A stretch of DNA of 64,000 nucleotides from assembly GCF_024436055.1 (NCBI RefSeq), contig NZ_JANFNH010000028.1, forward strand, positions 20,443-84,442, given 5' to 3'. Source of the DNA: Streptantibioticus rubrisoli (lineage in GTDB: Bacteria > Actinomycetota > Actinomycetes > Streptomycetales > Streptomycetaceae). Below the pieces are notes generated by a model. The model was not told the origin of the DNA. It saw only the letters and a list, made by a program, of their open reading frames with translations, and searched no databases. Shown here in pieces: positions 26,506 to 35,228 of the stretch. The first letter of the stretch is position 1. The number at the start of each line of letters is the position of its first letter. The translations under genes were made by a program, and so were the position numbers.

Positions 26506-27024
26506 TCAGGAGCCGGGCGCGGAGCCGTCCGCGATGGTGTGCAGGGCGCCGCGGTGGAAGACCATCGGCAACACGCCCTGCGAGGTGCCCAGGTCGGTCA
26601 CCCCGGCCAGCGCGAAGAAGTGGTCGCCCAGCTTCCGGACGTCCTCGATCTCGCAGTCCAGCCAGGCGGTTGTGCCGGGCAGCAGCGGATGGCCGTGCGG
26701 CGAGAGCCGGTGGTCGAGCCCGGCGAACTTGTCCCCGCCGCTGCGCGCGAAGCGGGCGCAGACCGCCTGCTGGTCATGGGCCAGCACGTTGACCGCGAAC
26801 GACCCGGTGCGGTGGATCGCCGGCCAGCTGACCGACGCCTCGTCGATGAACACGCCGACCAGGGCGGGACGCAGGGAGATCGAGACGAAGGAGCCGACCA
26901 CCAGGCCGGCCGGTCCCTCGTCGGTCCCGGCGGTGACCACGGTCACCGTGGTCGGCACATGGCCGAGGACCTGGCGGAACGCTTGTGGATCGACATGGGA
27001 CCGGACGGGCGGAGCCGTGCCCAT
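26506..27024 (-). CDS. Flavin reductase (ActVB/DIM6-NTAB type)
   Basis: The 172-residue NAD(P)H:flavin oxidoreductase has the usual TTVTVVTAGTDEGPAGLVVGSF start, SFAVNVL and the DHFFALAGVTDLG segment of the family. It supplies reduced FMN or FAD to two-component monooxygenases. The luciferase-like enzyme at 29972 is the obvious partner in this cluster. It is the first gene of the leftward flavin reductase - ketoreductase - aromatase operon. Confidence 0.92.
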   Translation of the reverse strand: MGTAPPVRSHVDPQAFRQVLGHVPTTVTVVTAGTDEGPAGLVVGSFVSISLRPALVGVFIDEASVSWPAIHRTGSFAVNVLAHDQQAVCARFARSGGDKFAGLDHRLSPHGHPLLPGTTAWLDCEIEDVRKLGDHFFALAGVTDLGTSQGVLPMVFHRGALHTIADGSAPGS

Positions 27025-27218
27025 ACTGACCTCCCCGGTGGACTCGTTGCCGAGGCAGATGCTGACAACCGCGCATGGGGAGCGGATGGACGCTCGGTGA
27101 AGGAACCGGCGGGTACGGCTCACGGCACGGCTGGCCCGGTCCGGCCACCACCGTCCCCCCAGCGGCCGCGGCCACCATCGGACCAGTACCAAGCAGCCTG
27201 CCACGCCGAGGAGTTGAC
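27025..27218. promoter_or_regulatory. Divergent promoter region
   Basis: A 194-base gap separates the leftward flavin reductase/ketoreductase/aromatase operon from the rightward APH-oxidoreductase pair. Promoters for both are expected. I see no clear repeat or hexamer pair that I would defend. Confidence 0.45.
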
Positions 27219-28292
27219 GTGCCCGTTCCCCAGCAGCGCGATCGCGATGTCACCCAGCGACGGCTGGCCGCGTGGCTCACCGACCGGCTGCCGGGCGCGG
27301 CCGATCCACGGGTCGAGGTCGAACTGCCCGAGCGGTCGGGCTTCTCGCACGAGACCCTGCTGGTCGACGCGGTGTGGCCGACGGCGGGCGGTCCGCACCG
27401 CGAGCGGCTGGTCGTCCGGGTCGCCTCGCCCACGTACCAGGTCATGCCGGTCTCCCGGCTGCACGAGGAGTACCAGGTGCTGCGCGCGCTCGCCGCCACC
27501 GACGTGCCCGTCCCCGTGGTGTACGGCTACGAACCCGATCCGCAGGTGCTCGGCGCGCCCTTCTACGTGATGTCGCGGGAGGACGGCTGGGTGCCGCCGG
27601 ACCTGCCGTCCTACCACCGGGAAGGGCCGGTCGCCGCACTCGACGAGGGGTCACGGGAGGCGCTGTGGTGGAGCGGGGTGGACATCCTGCACCGCGTCCA
27701 CCGGCTGGACCCTCGGCGGCTGGGCCTGCGGTCCCTGGCCGACTCCGCCACCGCGCCGGTCGCACTCGCCGACCAACTCGACTTCTACGAGGAGCACTTG
27801 GGCTACTTCGGCTGCGCCGACTCGCCGCAGGTCCGCGACGCCCTGCGGCTGCTGCGCGGCGCACTGCCGCCGCAGCCCGCCGACCCCGGTCTGCTGTGGG
27901 GCGACGCCCGGCTGGGGAACATCGTCTTCCGCGGGGTACGGGCGGCCGCCGTGCTCGACTGGGAGATGGTCTCGCTCGGCCCGGGCGAGGCCGACCTGGC
28001 CTGGTACCTGTACCTGGACCGGCACCTCAGCGAGGGCATCGGGGCCGAGCGGCTGACCGGCCTGCCGGACCGGGCCGCCACCGTCGCCCGCTATGAGGAG
28101 CTGACCGGCCGGTCGGTGGCGCCGCACCTCGGCTGGTACGAGGTCTTCGCCGGACTGCGGTTCGCCGTGATCACCGCCAGGGTCGGACGGCTGCTGGTCG
28201 AGCACTCCATCGTGGCCTGCGAGGACGACGTCCCGCTCGCCCGCAACGCGGCCCGGCTGCTCTCCCGCACGCTGGCGGCGGTGGCTGGCTGA
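27219..28292 (+). CDS. APH-family small-molecule phosphotransferase
   Basis: The 357-residue kinase starts at GTG 27219 behind GAGGAG. The C-lobe motifs are LLWGDARLGNIVF (catalytic Asp, with Trp in place of the usual His of HGD) and the metal-binding VLDWEMVSLG. This pattern is that of the ACAD10-like / choline-kinase-like APH group rather than true aminoglycoside kinases. It may phosphorylate a hydroxyl of an intermediate to activate it for elimination, or act as a self-protection kinase. It is a paralogue of the truncated gene at 1-582. Confidence 0.88.
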   Translation: MPVPQQRDRDVTQRRLAAWLTDRLPGAADPRVEVELPERSGFSHETLLVDAVWPTAGGPHRERLVVRVASPTYQVMPVSRLHEEYQVLRALAATDVPVPVVYGYEPDPQVLGAPFYVMSREDGWVPPDLPSYHREGPVAALDEGSREALWWSGVDILHRVHRLDPRRLGLRSLADSATAPVALADQLDFYEEHLGYFGCADSPQVRDALRLLRGALPPQPADPGLLWGDARLGNIVFRGVRAAAVLDWEMVSLGPGEADLAWYLYLDRHLSEGIGAERLTGLPDRAATVARYEELTGRSVAPHLGWYEVFAGLRFAVITARVGRLLVEHSIVACEDDVPLARNAARLLSRTLAAVAG

Positions 28293-28412
28293 CCGCTGTT
28301 CAGCCGACCCCCATCGAACCACCAACGCGCTCAGCGAACTTCGCGGTGCGCGGCCGTGTGACCGCGGCCGTGCCCGAACCCGCACACCGATTCCGATGAT
28401 GGAGGCCGTCTC

Positions 28413-29894
28413 GTGGAAGTCCAGCAACACCAGGCCGACGCAGTGGTCGTAGGCAGTGGATACGCCGGGTCGATCGCCGCGCTGCGGCTCGCCGAGGCGG
28501 GAGTGGACACCCTGGTCCTGGAGCGCGGCCGCCGATGGCCGGTCTCCGAGCGCGGGGACACCTTCACCACCCAGGCGGACCCGGGCGGCCCGGACGGGCG
28601 CGCCTCCTGGCTGAGCCCCAGCTCCCCGCTGACCGACAAGACCCTGGACGTCTACACCGGCGTCCTGGAGTCCCTGGACGGGGACGGCCTGACGATGATC
28701 GCCGCGGCCGGGGTGGGCGGCGCCTCGCTGCTGAGCAACGCCACGATGGTCGAACCGTCCGCCGAGTTGTTCCGGCAGGCGTTCGGCGATGTCCTGGACC
28801 ACGAGGAGATGACCGGGACGTGGTACCCGCAGGCCCGGGAACTGATCGGCTGTAGCCCGATCCCCAAGGACGTCTACGACTCCGACTTCTACGCCGCCGC
28901 GCGGTCCTTCGCCGACCAGCTGACCAGGGCGGGCATCCCGTACGAACTGGTCGACCTGGCCGTGGACTGGGATGTCATCCGCGCGGAGATGGCCGGGACC
29001 CGGGTGGCCGCGGAGATCGCCGGGCTGAACCTCTTCGGCGTCAACAGCGGTGCGCAGCGCAGCGTCGACCGCACCATCCTCGCGCGCGCCGAGGCCACCG
29101 GCCGGGTGGAGGTCCGGCCGTTGAGCGTGGTCACCGCGATCCGTCCCGCGGGCAACGGCCATGTGGTCGAGTACGACACCATCGACGAGCGCGGCACCGT
29201 GCTGGCCCGCCACCACATCGCCACCGGGAACCTGGTCCTGGCCGCCGGAACGCTCGGCACCACTCGGCTGCTGATGCGGGCCAAGGCGGCCGGTGCCCTA
29301 CCGGACCTGCCCGACGCGCTGGGCACCAAGGTCGGGAACAGCGAGGTCATCACCGCTCGCACCGGAATGCCGGAGAACAACCCCACCCAGGGCGGTCCCT
29401 CCTCGATCCTGGTCAAGGACTGGCAGGACAACCCGTACGCGCCGGTCACCCTGCTCAACTTCCCCTGGCCGGACGCGCCTTCGGGCCAGGGGTGGATCAC
29501 CACCATCGGCGCCTGCCCGTCACCCGCGCTCGGTTCGTTCCGCTACGACTCCGCCAAGGACGACGTGGTACTGAGCTGGCCGGTGGACGATCCCCGGGTG
29601 ACCCGGATGGCCAGCGCGGTCCAGGACACGCTGGAGCGGCTCAACACCGCCAACCCCGGCAGCCGCACCGCGTTCGCCAAGGTCGGCACGACCGGCGGGA
29701 ACGTGGTGGGCGGCGTACCGCTGGGCATCGTCACCGACGACCGCGGGGCGGTCCGCGGCTACCGGGGCCTGTACGTGGTCGACAGCTCGCTGCTGCACGG
29801 ATCGTCCGGCAGCGTGCCGCCCGCCCTCACCGTCGCCGCGGTCGCGGCCCGGGTGGTCTCCCGCCTGGTCCCGGCCGTTGTGCGGGCCAGGTAG
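28413..29894 (+). CDS. FAD-dependent GMC-type oxidoreductase (cholesterol-oxidase-like)
   Basis: This 493-residue flavoprotein starts at GTG 28413. It has an N-terminal FAD-binding VVVGSGYAGS, then LVLERGRRW, an AAAGVGGASLLSNA stretch and the C-terminal GLYVVDSSLLHGSSGSVPPALTVAAVA typical of GMC/cholesterol oxidase enzymes. No secretion signal is seen. It likely oxidises an alcohol to a ketone on a tailoring intermediate. It is the second gene of a two-gene rightward unit closed by a strong terminator. Confidence 0.9.
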   Translation: MEVQQHQADAVVVGSGYAGSIAALRLAEAGVDTLVLERGRRWPVSERGDTFTTQADPGGPDGRASWLSPSSPLTDKTLDVYTGVLESLDGDGLTMIAAAGVGGASLLSNATMVEPSAELFRQAFGDVLDHEEMTGTWYPQARELIGCSPIPKDVYDSDFYAAARSFADQLTRAGIPYELVDLAVDWDVIRAEMAGTRVAAEIAGLNLFGVNSGAQRSVDRTILARAEATGRVEVRPLSVVTAIRPAGNGHVVEYDTIDERGTVLARHHIATGNLVLAAGTLGTTRLLMRAKAAGALPDLPDALGTKVGNSEVITARTGMPENNPTQGGPSSILVKDWQDNPYAPVTLLNFPWPDAPSGQGWITTIGACPSPALGSFRYDSAKDDVVLSWPVDDPRVTRMASAVQDTLERLNTANPGSRTAFAKVGTTGGNVVGGVPLGIVTDDRGAVRGYRGLYVVDSSLLHGSSGSVPPALTVAAVAARVVSRLVPAVVRAR

Positions 29895-29918
29895 CGCGCC
29901 CGGCGCGGCGCACACAAG

Positions 29919-29952
29919 AGCGGCTCCCCCACGGGCAGTTGGGGGAGCCGCT
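29919..29952. terminator. Bidirectional hairpin terminator
   Basis: A perfect 13-bp stem, AGCGGCTCCCCCA / TGGGGGAGCCGCT, with an 8-base loop lies between the convergent GMC oxidoreductase and luciferase-like monooxygenase genes. Confidence 0.88.
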
Positions 29953-29971
29953 CCTCGTCGCCGGTCGCGGG

Positions 29972-31051
29972 TCAGGACGCGCCGGCCGCACCGTCGCCGC
30001 GCAGCTGAGGTATCACCTGCTCGGCGAAGAGCCGCATGGTGCGCACCGACTCCTCGAAGGTGGGGTTGCCGGAGATCACCTGTAGGCTGATGGTCACGTC
30101 CCCGTACCACTCGCGGATGGTGCGCAGCCGCTCGGTGACCTCTTCCGGGCTGCCGACCAGCACCTTGTTCTCCGCCAGTGAGCGGTCGAAGTCGGCCCTG
30201 GCGATGTTCTTGACGATGTTCTCGTAGCCCGCGTACCCCTCGCTGCGGCGCTCGCCCCAGGCGGCCACCGCGTCGCGCATCACCGCGTTGGTGCGCTCGG
30301 AGTACCGCTTGCCCTTCGCCCTGGCCTCGTCGGCGTCCTCGCTGAGGTAGCAGTTGTAACTCATGTGGATCTCGTCACCGCCCGGCTCGTGCCCGGCGTC
30401 GGCGTACGCCTTGCGGTACAGGCCCAGCATCTCCTGCACCACCTCGCGCTTGGAGATGGACGGCACCATCATCAGGCCGTGCCCGTCCCGGCCCGCCTGC
30501 TCGCAGGACGACGCGGTCTTGGCTGCGGCCACCAGGATCTTCGGGTGCGGCTGCTGGAACGGCCTGGGCAGCAGGGTCACCGGGCCGAACTCGTAGAACC
30601 GCCCCTTCCAGACGACGTCCCGCTCGCTCCACAGCTTCTGGCAGGCCCTCAGGCCCTCTTCGAAACGCGGACGGCTCTCGTCCATGTCGATGCCGAACGC
30701 GTCGAACTCGTCCGGCAGGAAGGCACGGCCGAAGCCCACCTGCAGCCGGCCGCGTGAGATGTTGTCCAGCATCGCCAGCTTGCCCGCCAGCTTCACCGGG
30801 TGGCTGAACGCCGGGATGACCGCACCGGTGACCAGCTTGATCCGGTGGGTGCGCGCCGCCGCGGCGGCGAGGAAGGTCACCGGATCCGGGCTGTAGCCGC
30901 CGTACTTGAAGAAGTAGTGCTCGACCGTCTTGACGTGGTCGAAGCCGAGTTCCTCGGCCAGTTCGACGAGCCGCAGGCTCTGGCCGAAGTACTCCGCGGC
31001 GGACTTGTCGTCAGGGCCGACGGTCGGGAAGAAGTTGATGCCGAATTCCAT
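29972..31051 (-). CDS. LLM-class flavin-dependent monooxygenase
   Basis: The 359-residue luciferase-like (TIM-barrel) monooxygenase has MEFGINFFPTVGPDDKSAAEY at the start, HVKTVEHYFFKYGG and GRLQVGFGRAF. It needs reduced flavin from a reductase such as that at 26506. It starts at ATG 31051 behind GGAG. It begins 28 bases after the SDR gene and belongs to a five-gene leftward operon (33297 to 29972). Expected chemistry is hydroxylation, Baeyer-Villiger oxidation or amine oxygenation; the target is unknown. Confidence 0.92.
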   Translation of the reverse strand: MEFGINFFPTVGPDDKSAAEYFGQSLRLVELAEELGFDHVKTVEHYFFKYGGYSPDPVTFLAAAAARTHRIKLVTGAVIPAFSHPVKLAGKLAMLDNISRGRLQVGFGRAFLPDEFDAFGIDMDESRPRFEEGLRACQKLWSERDVVWKGRFYEFGPVTLLPRPFQQPHPKILVAAAKTASSCEQAGRDGHGLMMVPSISKREVVQEMLGLYRKAYADAGHEPGGDEIHMSYNCYLSEDADEARAKGKRYSERTNAVMRDAVAAWGERRSEGYAGYENIVKNIARADFDRSLAENKVLVGSPEEVTERLRTIREWYGDVTISLQVISGNPTFEESVRTMRLFAEQVIPQLRGDGAAGAS

Positions 31052-31079
31052 GGGAGCTCCGTAAGGTTGAGGCCCTCGG

Positions 31080-31847
31080 TCAGAAGACGATGCCGGCGCC
31101 ACCGTCGATGTGCAGGACGAGGCCGGTGGCGAAGGAGGCCTCGGGGCGGGCGAGGTTGACCATCCACCACGCCACCTCCTCCGGCTGCCCCACGCGTCCC
31201 AGCGGCACCCGCTCGCGCTGCCGGGCCCGCACCCGGGCGATGGCCTCGGGACCGAGTCCCGCGTGCTCGCCGATCGGCGTCTCCACCGGTCCGGGCGCCA
31301 CCCCGGCGACCCTGATTCCCTTGGGCGCCAGCTCAAGTGCCCAGGTGCGGGTGAGGAAGTCGAGCGCGATCTTGGTCGCTCCGTACACCGAGTGCCCGGG
31401 CCAACCGCGCTGGTTCCCGGCCGTGGTGACGTTCACGACCAGGCCCTTGGCCGCCTCCAGGTGCGGCAACGCCTCCTGGGTGAGGAAGATCGGGGCGAGC
31501 AGGTTGGTCGCCACCTGCGCCTGGGTGTTGTCCTGTTCGATGTGTCCGAGCGGCGCGGACTTCATGGTGACCGCGTTGTTCACCAGTACGTCGATGCCGC
31601 CGAGTTCGCGTGCGGCGGCCGCCACGATGCCGCTGGCCGCGCCGGGCGCTGAGATGTCGGCTTGATGGGTACGGATGCCGGGGCGGGCCTGCGCGGTCTC
31701 GGCCAGCCGGTCGGCGTTGCGTCCGACCACCAGGACCTTGGCACCCTCGTCGGCGAAGGCGTGCGCCGCCGCTCGGCCGATGCCGGTGCCGCCACCGGTG
31801 ATGACGACCGCGCGGTCCCGCACCGCGCCCTGCTGGGCTTGTGTCAT
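31080..31847 (-). CDS. SDR-family oxidoreductase
   Basis: The 255-residue classical SDR has the cofactor motif TGGGTGIG, NNA, and a catalytic Tyr/Lys pair in HSVYGATK. The usual serine region reads NVTTAGN, with Thr in the Ser position, so the catalytic triad may be slightly altered. The C-terminus is HIDGGAG. It is translated within the ABM-SnoaL-SnoaL-SDR-LLM operon and is probably a tailoring ketoreductase or dehydrogenase. Confidence 0.9.
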   Translation of the reverse strand: MTQAQQGAVRDRAVVITGGGTGIGRAAAHAFADEGAKVLVVGRNADRLAETAQARPGIRTHQADISAPGAASGIVAAAARELGGIDVLVNNAVTMKSAPLGHIEQDNTQAQVATNLLAPIFLTQEALPHLEAAKGLVVNVTTAGNQRGWPGHSVYGATKIALDFLTRTWALELAPKGIRVAGVAPGPVETPIGEHAGLGPEAIARVRARQRERVPLGRVGQPEEVAWWMVNLARPEASFATGLVLHIDGGAGIVF

Positions 31848-31951
31848 GGGGTGTGCTTCTCGCTTCCTGGACTGGGGCACGGCCGTAGCGGTACGGCCCG
31901 CGGACGGGGCCGCGGGCCGTGCGTACCGACGGCTGGCGTCGGCTGCCGCGG

Positions 31952-32413
31952 TCAGAGTTCGGTGCGCTCGCCGTCGGTGCCCACCGGGGACCACCACAGG
32001 TTCGCCCGGGTCACACCGTCCGCGAACAGCGCGCTGCGGCCCTCCACGATCCGGCCGTTCTCCCAGCGCAGTTGGTGCACGCCCTCCACCTGCAGGCGCT
32101 CGTAGGGCGAGATCGTGCCCTCCTCGGCGCCCGCCCGGTAGCCGTCCAGCCGGTAGATGTCGACGGAGATGCCCTCTTCCTGGTTGATGAGCACGTTCAG
32201 CGTGGTGGCGGTGATCCGCCCGCCGGACGCCTCCATCAACTTGCCCATCTTGCCGAGGTAGTCGTCGAGGCCGGTGTACCAGCCGGCGAACTGGTGGTTG
32301 CCGGGCATCTGGAAGCGCACGTCCTGCGACCAGTACTCCAGGATCTTGTCCCGGTCGCCCGTCGCCAGTGCGGCGTAGGCCGCCTCCACGCGCTCCTTCG
32401 TCAGATCCGACAT
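31952..32413 (-). CDS. SnoaL-like (NTF2-fold) protein
   Basis: The 153-residue alpha+beta barrel protein is of the SnoaL/NTF2 group (AAYAALATGDRDKILEYWSQ, QMPGNHQFAGWYTGLDDYLG). Family members act as aldol cyclases, hydroxylases or isomerases in aromatic polyketide pathways. It starts at ATG 32413 and is one of two such genes in tandem. Confidence 0.87.
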   Translation of the reverse strand: MSDLTKERVEAAYAALATGDRDKILEYWSQDVRFQMPGNHQFAGWYTGLDDYLGKMGKLMEASGGRITATTLNVLINQEEGISVDIYRLDGYRAGAEEGTISPYERLQVEGVHQLRWENGRIVEGRSALFADGVTRANLWWSPVGTDGERTEL

Positions 32414-32504
32414 TCGGTGTCTCCTTCTCGGCGCGGGTACCTGCCCGCCCCCGTCTCGTGGTGAAAGGTTCGGCTTGGCGCGCCCTTGAGCCGGGCGACG
32501 TCGG

Positions 32505-32945
32505 TCAGGTCGCGTCGTGGGTGATCAGCCGGTGCTTGACCCGCCACTGCCCGTCCTGCCTGACCAAAAGGTCCTCGCCGGTGGTGCTCAGATACACCGA
32601 CGCCTTGCCGCCGACCGGTGTCTCGAAGACCACCGCGTAGTAGCGGGTGCGTACGGTGTCCTGGTCCCGCTGGTCGGTGGTGACCATGCCGAACCAGTGC
32701 CTGCGCTGGACGTTCTTCTGCGCGAGCCGGGCGAGCCCGCGGCGCATGTTCTCCTCGATGGCGGAACGGCCGCGCCACGGCTCGGGCTTGACGTTCTGGG
32801 CGAAGACACCGTCCTCGGTGAAGCCGGACGCCCACAGCTCCACGGATCCCTCGTCGAGCGCCTGCATGTGACCGGCGTAGAAGTCCAGGATCTGCCCGTA
32901 CGTCTCGCCGCTGACCGGGACGGTCGCCTGGCTGGTCTGTGTCAT
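32505..32945 (-). CDS. SnoaL-like (NTF2-fold) protein, second copy
   Basis: The 146-residue protein of the SnoaL_4-like group (ILDFYAGHMQALDEGSVELWAS, WRGRSAIEENMRRGL, HRLITHD end) resembles small aromatic-ring dehydrogenase beta-subunit folds and SnoaL cyclases. The ATG at 32945 has AGGAGAG upstream, preferred over the in-frame GTG at 32960. It is clearly different from the neighbour at 31952, so the pair is not a recent duplication. Confidence 0.87.
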   Translation of the reverse strand: MTQTSQATVPVSGETYGQILDFYAGHMQALDEGSVELWASGFTEDGVFAQNVKPEPWRGRSAIEENMRRGLARLAQKNVQRRHWFGMVTTDQRDQDTVRTRYYAVVFETPVGGKASVYLSTTGEDLLVRQDGQWRVKHRLITHDAT

Positions 32946-32997
32946 CACAGCTCTCCTCACGCTTCCAACTCGCGCCTGGCGTTTGGTGGTTCAGGCC

Positions 32998-33297
32998 TCA
33001 GACCGTCTGGCGCTCGCCGGACTCGACCACGTCGCACACATGCGGCTCGCCCTTGATCACGCTGCCCAGGGCCCGCAGCCGGTTCTTGAACTCCGGCTCC
33101 GACAGAGCGTTTTCGAACGCCTCTTGCGTCTGCCACTCCGCGACGTTGAAGTAGGTGCCCGGCTCCTTCTGCGAGCGGACCAGCTGGTAGCGGATGATCC
33201 CCGGCTGGGCCAGCATGAACTCGGCGACGTGGGCGTAGATGCGCTCCAGGTCCTCGGCCGAGCCGGTGAGCGTCAGCTTGTTGACGAAGACAACCAC
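32998..33297 (-). CDS. ABM-domain (antibiotic biosynthesis monooxygenase) protein
   Basis: The 99-residue ferredoxin-like ABM-fold protein has VFVNKLTLTGSAEDLERIYA, PGIIRYQLVRSQ and TYFNVAEWQTQEAFENA. The GTG at 33297 has GGGAG upstream. Relatives include ActVA-Orf6, a cofactor-independent quinone-forming monooxygenase, and small isomerases or cyclases. First gene of the leftward tailoring operon. Confidence 0.88.
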   Translation of the reverse strand: MVVFVNKLTLTGSAEDLERIYAHVAEFMLAQPGIIRYQLVRSQKEPGTYFNVAEWQTQEAFENALSEPEFKNRLRALGSVIKGEPHVCDVVESGERQTV

Positions 33298-33574
33298 GGC
33301 GTCTCCCGGGTGTGGATGGTGGGACGGCCCCTCGGTTCGCGGGACCACCGCGTCCGGTGGGCGCACAGCGCACCGGCCGCTGATCCACCCTTTCCGCCGC
33401 CGCTGATGGCGTGTTGGGGGGCCGGTGGAGGCAGGGCGCGCGGCGCCTGGCGACCGTGCCGCGGGCCGACCGGGACCGGCCATTGACGGCGAGTGGACGG
33501 CGGCTCGAGCGGGGCACCAGTTCCTGGCACCACGCTGATCAGGACTTTCCCTCGCGAACCGACCAGGAGCGGCC
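33298..33574. promoter_or_regulatory. Divergent promoter region of two tailoring operons
   Basis: The 277-base gap between the leftward ABM-led operon and the rightward FAD monooxygenase operon has no convincing ORF. It must carry two promoters; I can point to no clear operator. Confidence 0.45.
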
Positions 33575-35197
33575 GTGTCAGAAGAGCACGTACCCGTCAT
33601 CATCGTCGGTGGTGGCCTGTCCGGCCTGACCACCGCGCTCTTCCTCGGCCTGCACGGGGTCGAACCGCTCCTGATCGAGAAGCACCCCGGAACCTCGGTG
33701 GTGATGAAGGCCCGCGGCCAGTACCCGCACACCATGGAGGCGCTGCGCATCGCGGGCGTGGCCGACCGGATCACCGCCGCGTCACCCGGCGGCACCGGCG
33801 AGTTCTACATGGCGCTCGCCGAGACCCTCGCCGGGCCGGTGCTCAAGGGCATCATGACGCAGGGGGAGATGGCCATGGACCATGTCTCCCCGGAGCAGTG
33901 GGCCATGGCCAGCCAGGAGTTGACCGAGCAGATCCTGGCCGAGCGGGCCGTGGAGCTCGGTGCCCGGCTGAGCTTCTCCACCGAGCTGCTGTCCTTCACC
34001 CAGGACGCGGACGGCGTCACCGCGGTCATCCGCTCCACCACCACCGGTGCCAAGCGCACGGTGCGGGCCGACCACCTGGTGGGGGCGGACGGGCGGCACA
34101 GCCGGGTGCGTACCGCGCTCGGCGTGGGCACGCACGGCCGCGGCCGACTGGGGGAGGTCTTCCGGGTCTTCTTCGACGCGGACATGAGCGGACCGCTGGC
34201 GCAGCTGCCAGGCGTCGCGGAAGGCCGCAGGTTCGCCCTGTTCCACCTGCTCTCGCCGGTACCCGGTGTCTTCTACACCACCGATGTGCCCGGCCGGTAC
34301 GGCTACGGGCGCGGGCTGACCCGTGAGCAGCCCGACTTCACCGGCTACACCGAGGAGAAGTGCGCGCAACTGGTGCGGTACGGCATCGGGATGCCCGATC
34401 TGCCGCTCACCGTGGTCGGCAGTGGGAAGACCACGCTCGTGGACGAGGTGGCCGACCGGTTCACCGTCGGCCGGGCCCATCTCGTCGGTGACGCGGCGAA
34501 GGTGGTGCTCGCGCCCGGTGGGCTCGGCGGCAACACCGCGATCATGGACGGCTTCTACCTCGCGTGGAAGCTCGCCATGGTCGTCAAGGGCCAGGCCGGG
34601 CCGCGCCTTCTGGACAGCCATGACGCGGAGCGCCGCCCGGTCTCCGACATGATCTCGCAGCAGCAGTACGCCAACACCGTCGAGCGGCTGGCGCCGGAGT
34701 TCGACGACGGTTCGCAGGTCGCGCAGATCCCACCGGTGGTCCAGGTCTTCGGCTACCGGTACGCGGGCGGCGCCGTGGTCCGCGAGCCGGACGACGACGG
34801 CGCTCTGCTGGAGGACCCGACCGCCCCCACCGGCCGCCCCGGCTCAAGGGCGCCGTACGTACCGCTGCGGCGGCAGGACGGCGGCGCCACGTCCACCACG
34901 GCGCTGTTCGGGCGCGCGTTCGTGCTGCTCGCCGGATCCGACGGCGCGCCGTGGGAGGTGGCGGCGGCGCAGGTGGCGGCGCGGCTGGGCATCGAACTTC
35001 CGGTGCACCGGATCGGCGGCCCCGACGGGCTGGTCGATCCGGCGGGTACCTGGGAGAAGGCGTATGGCATCACCCCGCAGGGGGCGGTGCTGGTCCGCCC
35101 GGACCGGTTCGTCGCCTGGCGCTCGGCCGGGCCGCAGCAGGCCAGCGCGTTGGAGCGGGCGCTACGCACCGTGCTGGACCGCGAAGAAGCCCACTGA
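33575..35197 (+). CDS. FAD-dependent aromatic monooxygenase (PgaE/RdmE/PHBH type)
   Basis: This 540-residue class A flavin hydroxylase starts at a GTG with AGGAG upstream. FAD motifs are VGGGLSG near the N-terminus, a DG motif (GADGRHSRVR) and a GD motif (VGDAAKVVLAPGGLGGN). A C-terminal thioredoxin-like domain follows (~400-540), as in polyketide hydroxylases. It probably hydroxylates the polyketide aromatic core; hydroxylation of an anthranilate-type substrate is an alternative. It is followed by the NmrA-like gene. Confidence 0.92.
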   Translation: MSEEHVPVIIVGGGLSGLTTALFLGLHGVEPLLIEKHPGTSVVMKARGQYPHTMEALRIAGVADRITAASPGGTGEFYMALAETLAGPVLKGIMTQGEMAMDHVSPEQWAMASQELTEQILAERAVELGARLSFSTELLSFTQDADGVTAVIRSTTTGAKRTVRADHLVGADGRHSRVRTALGVGTHGRGRLGEVFRVFFDADMSGPLAQLPGVAEGRRFALFHLLSPVPGVFYTTDVPGRYGYGRGLTREQPDFTGYTEEKCAQLVRYGIGMPDLPLTVVGSGKTTLVDEVADRFTVGRAHLVGDAAKVVLAPGGLGGNTAIMDGFYLAWKLAMVVKGQAGPRLLDSHDAERRPVSDMISQQQYANTVERLAPEFDDGSQVAQIPPVVQVFGYRYAGGAVVREPDDDGALLEDPTAPTGRPGSRAPYVPLRRQDGGATSTTALFGRAFVLLAGSDGAPWEVAAAQVAARLGIELPVHRIGGPDGLVDPAGTWEKAYGITPQGAVLVRPDRFVAWRSAGPQQASALERALRTVLDREEAH

Positions 35198-35228
35198 CGC
35201 CCGCCCGGCCCCCGACAAGGAGATGACG

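Noticed and set aside
27219..28292. Aminoglycoside resistance kinase
   Set aside because: WGD replaces HGD and the overall pattern fits the choline/ACAD10-like group; no aminoglycoside genes are present.
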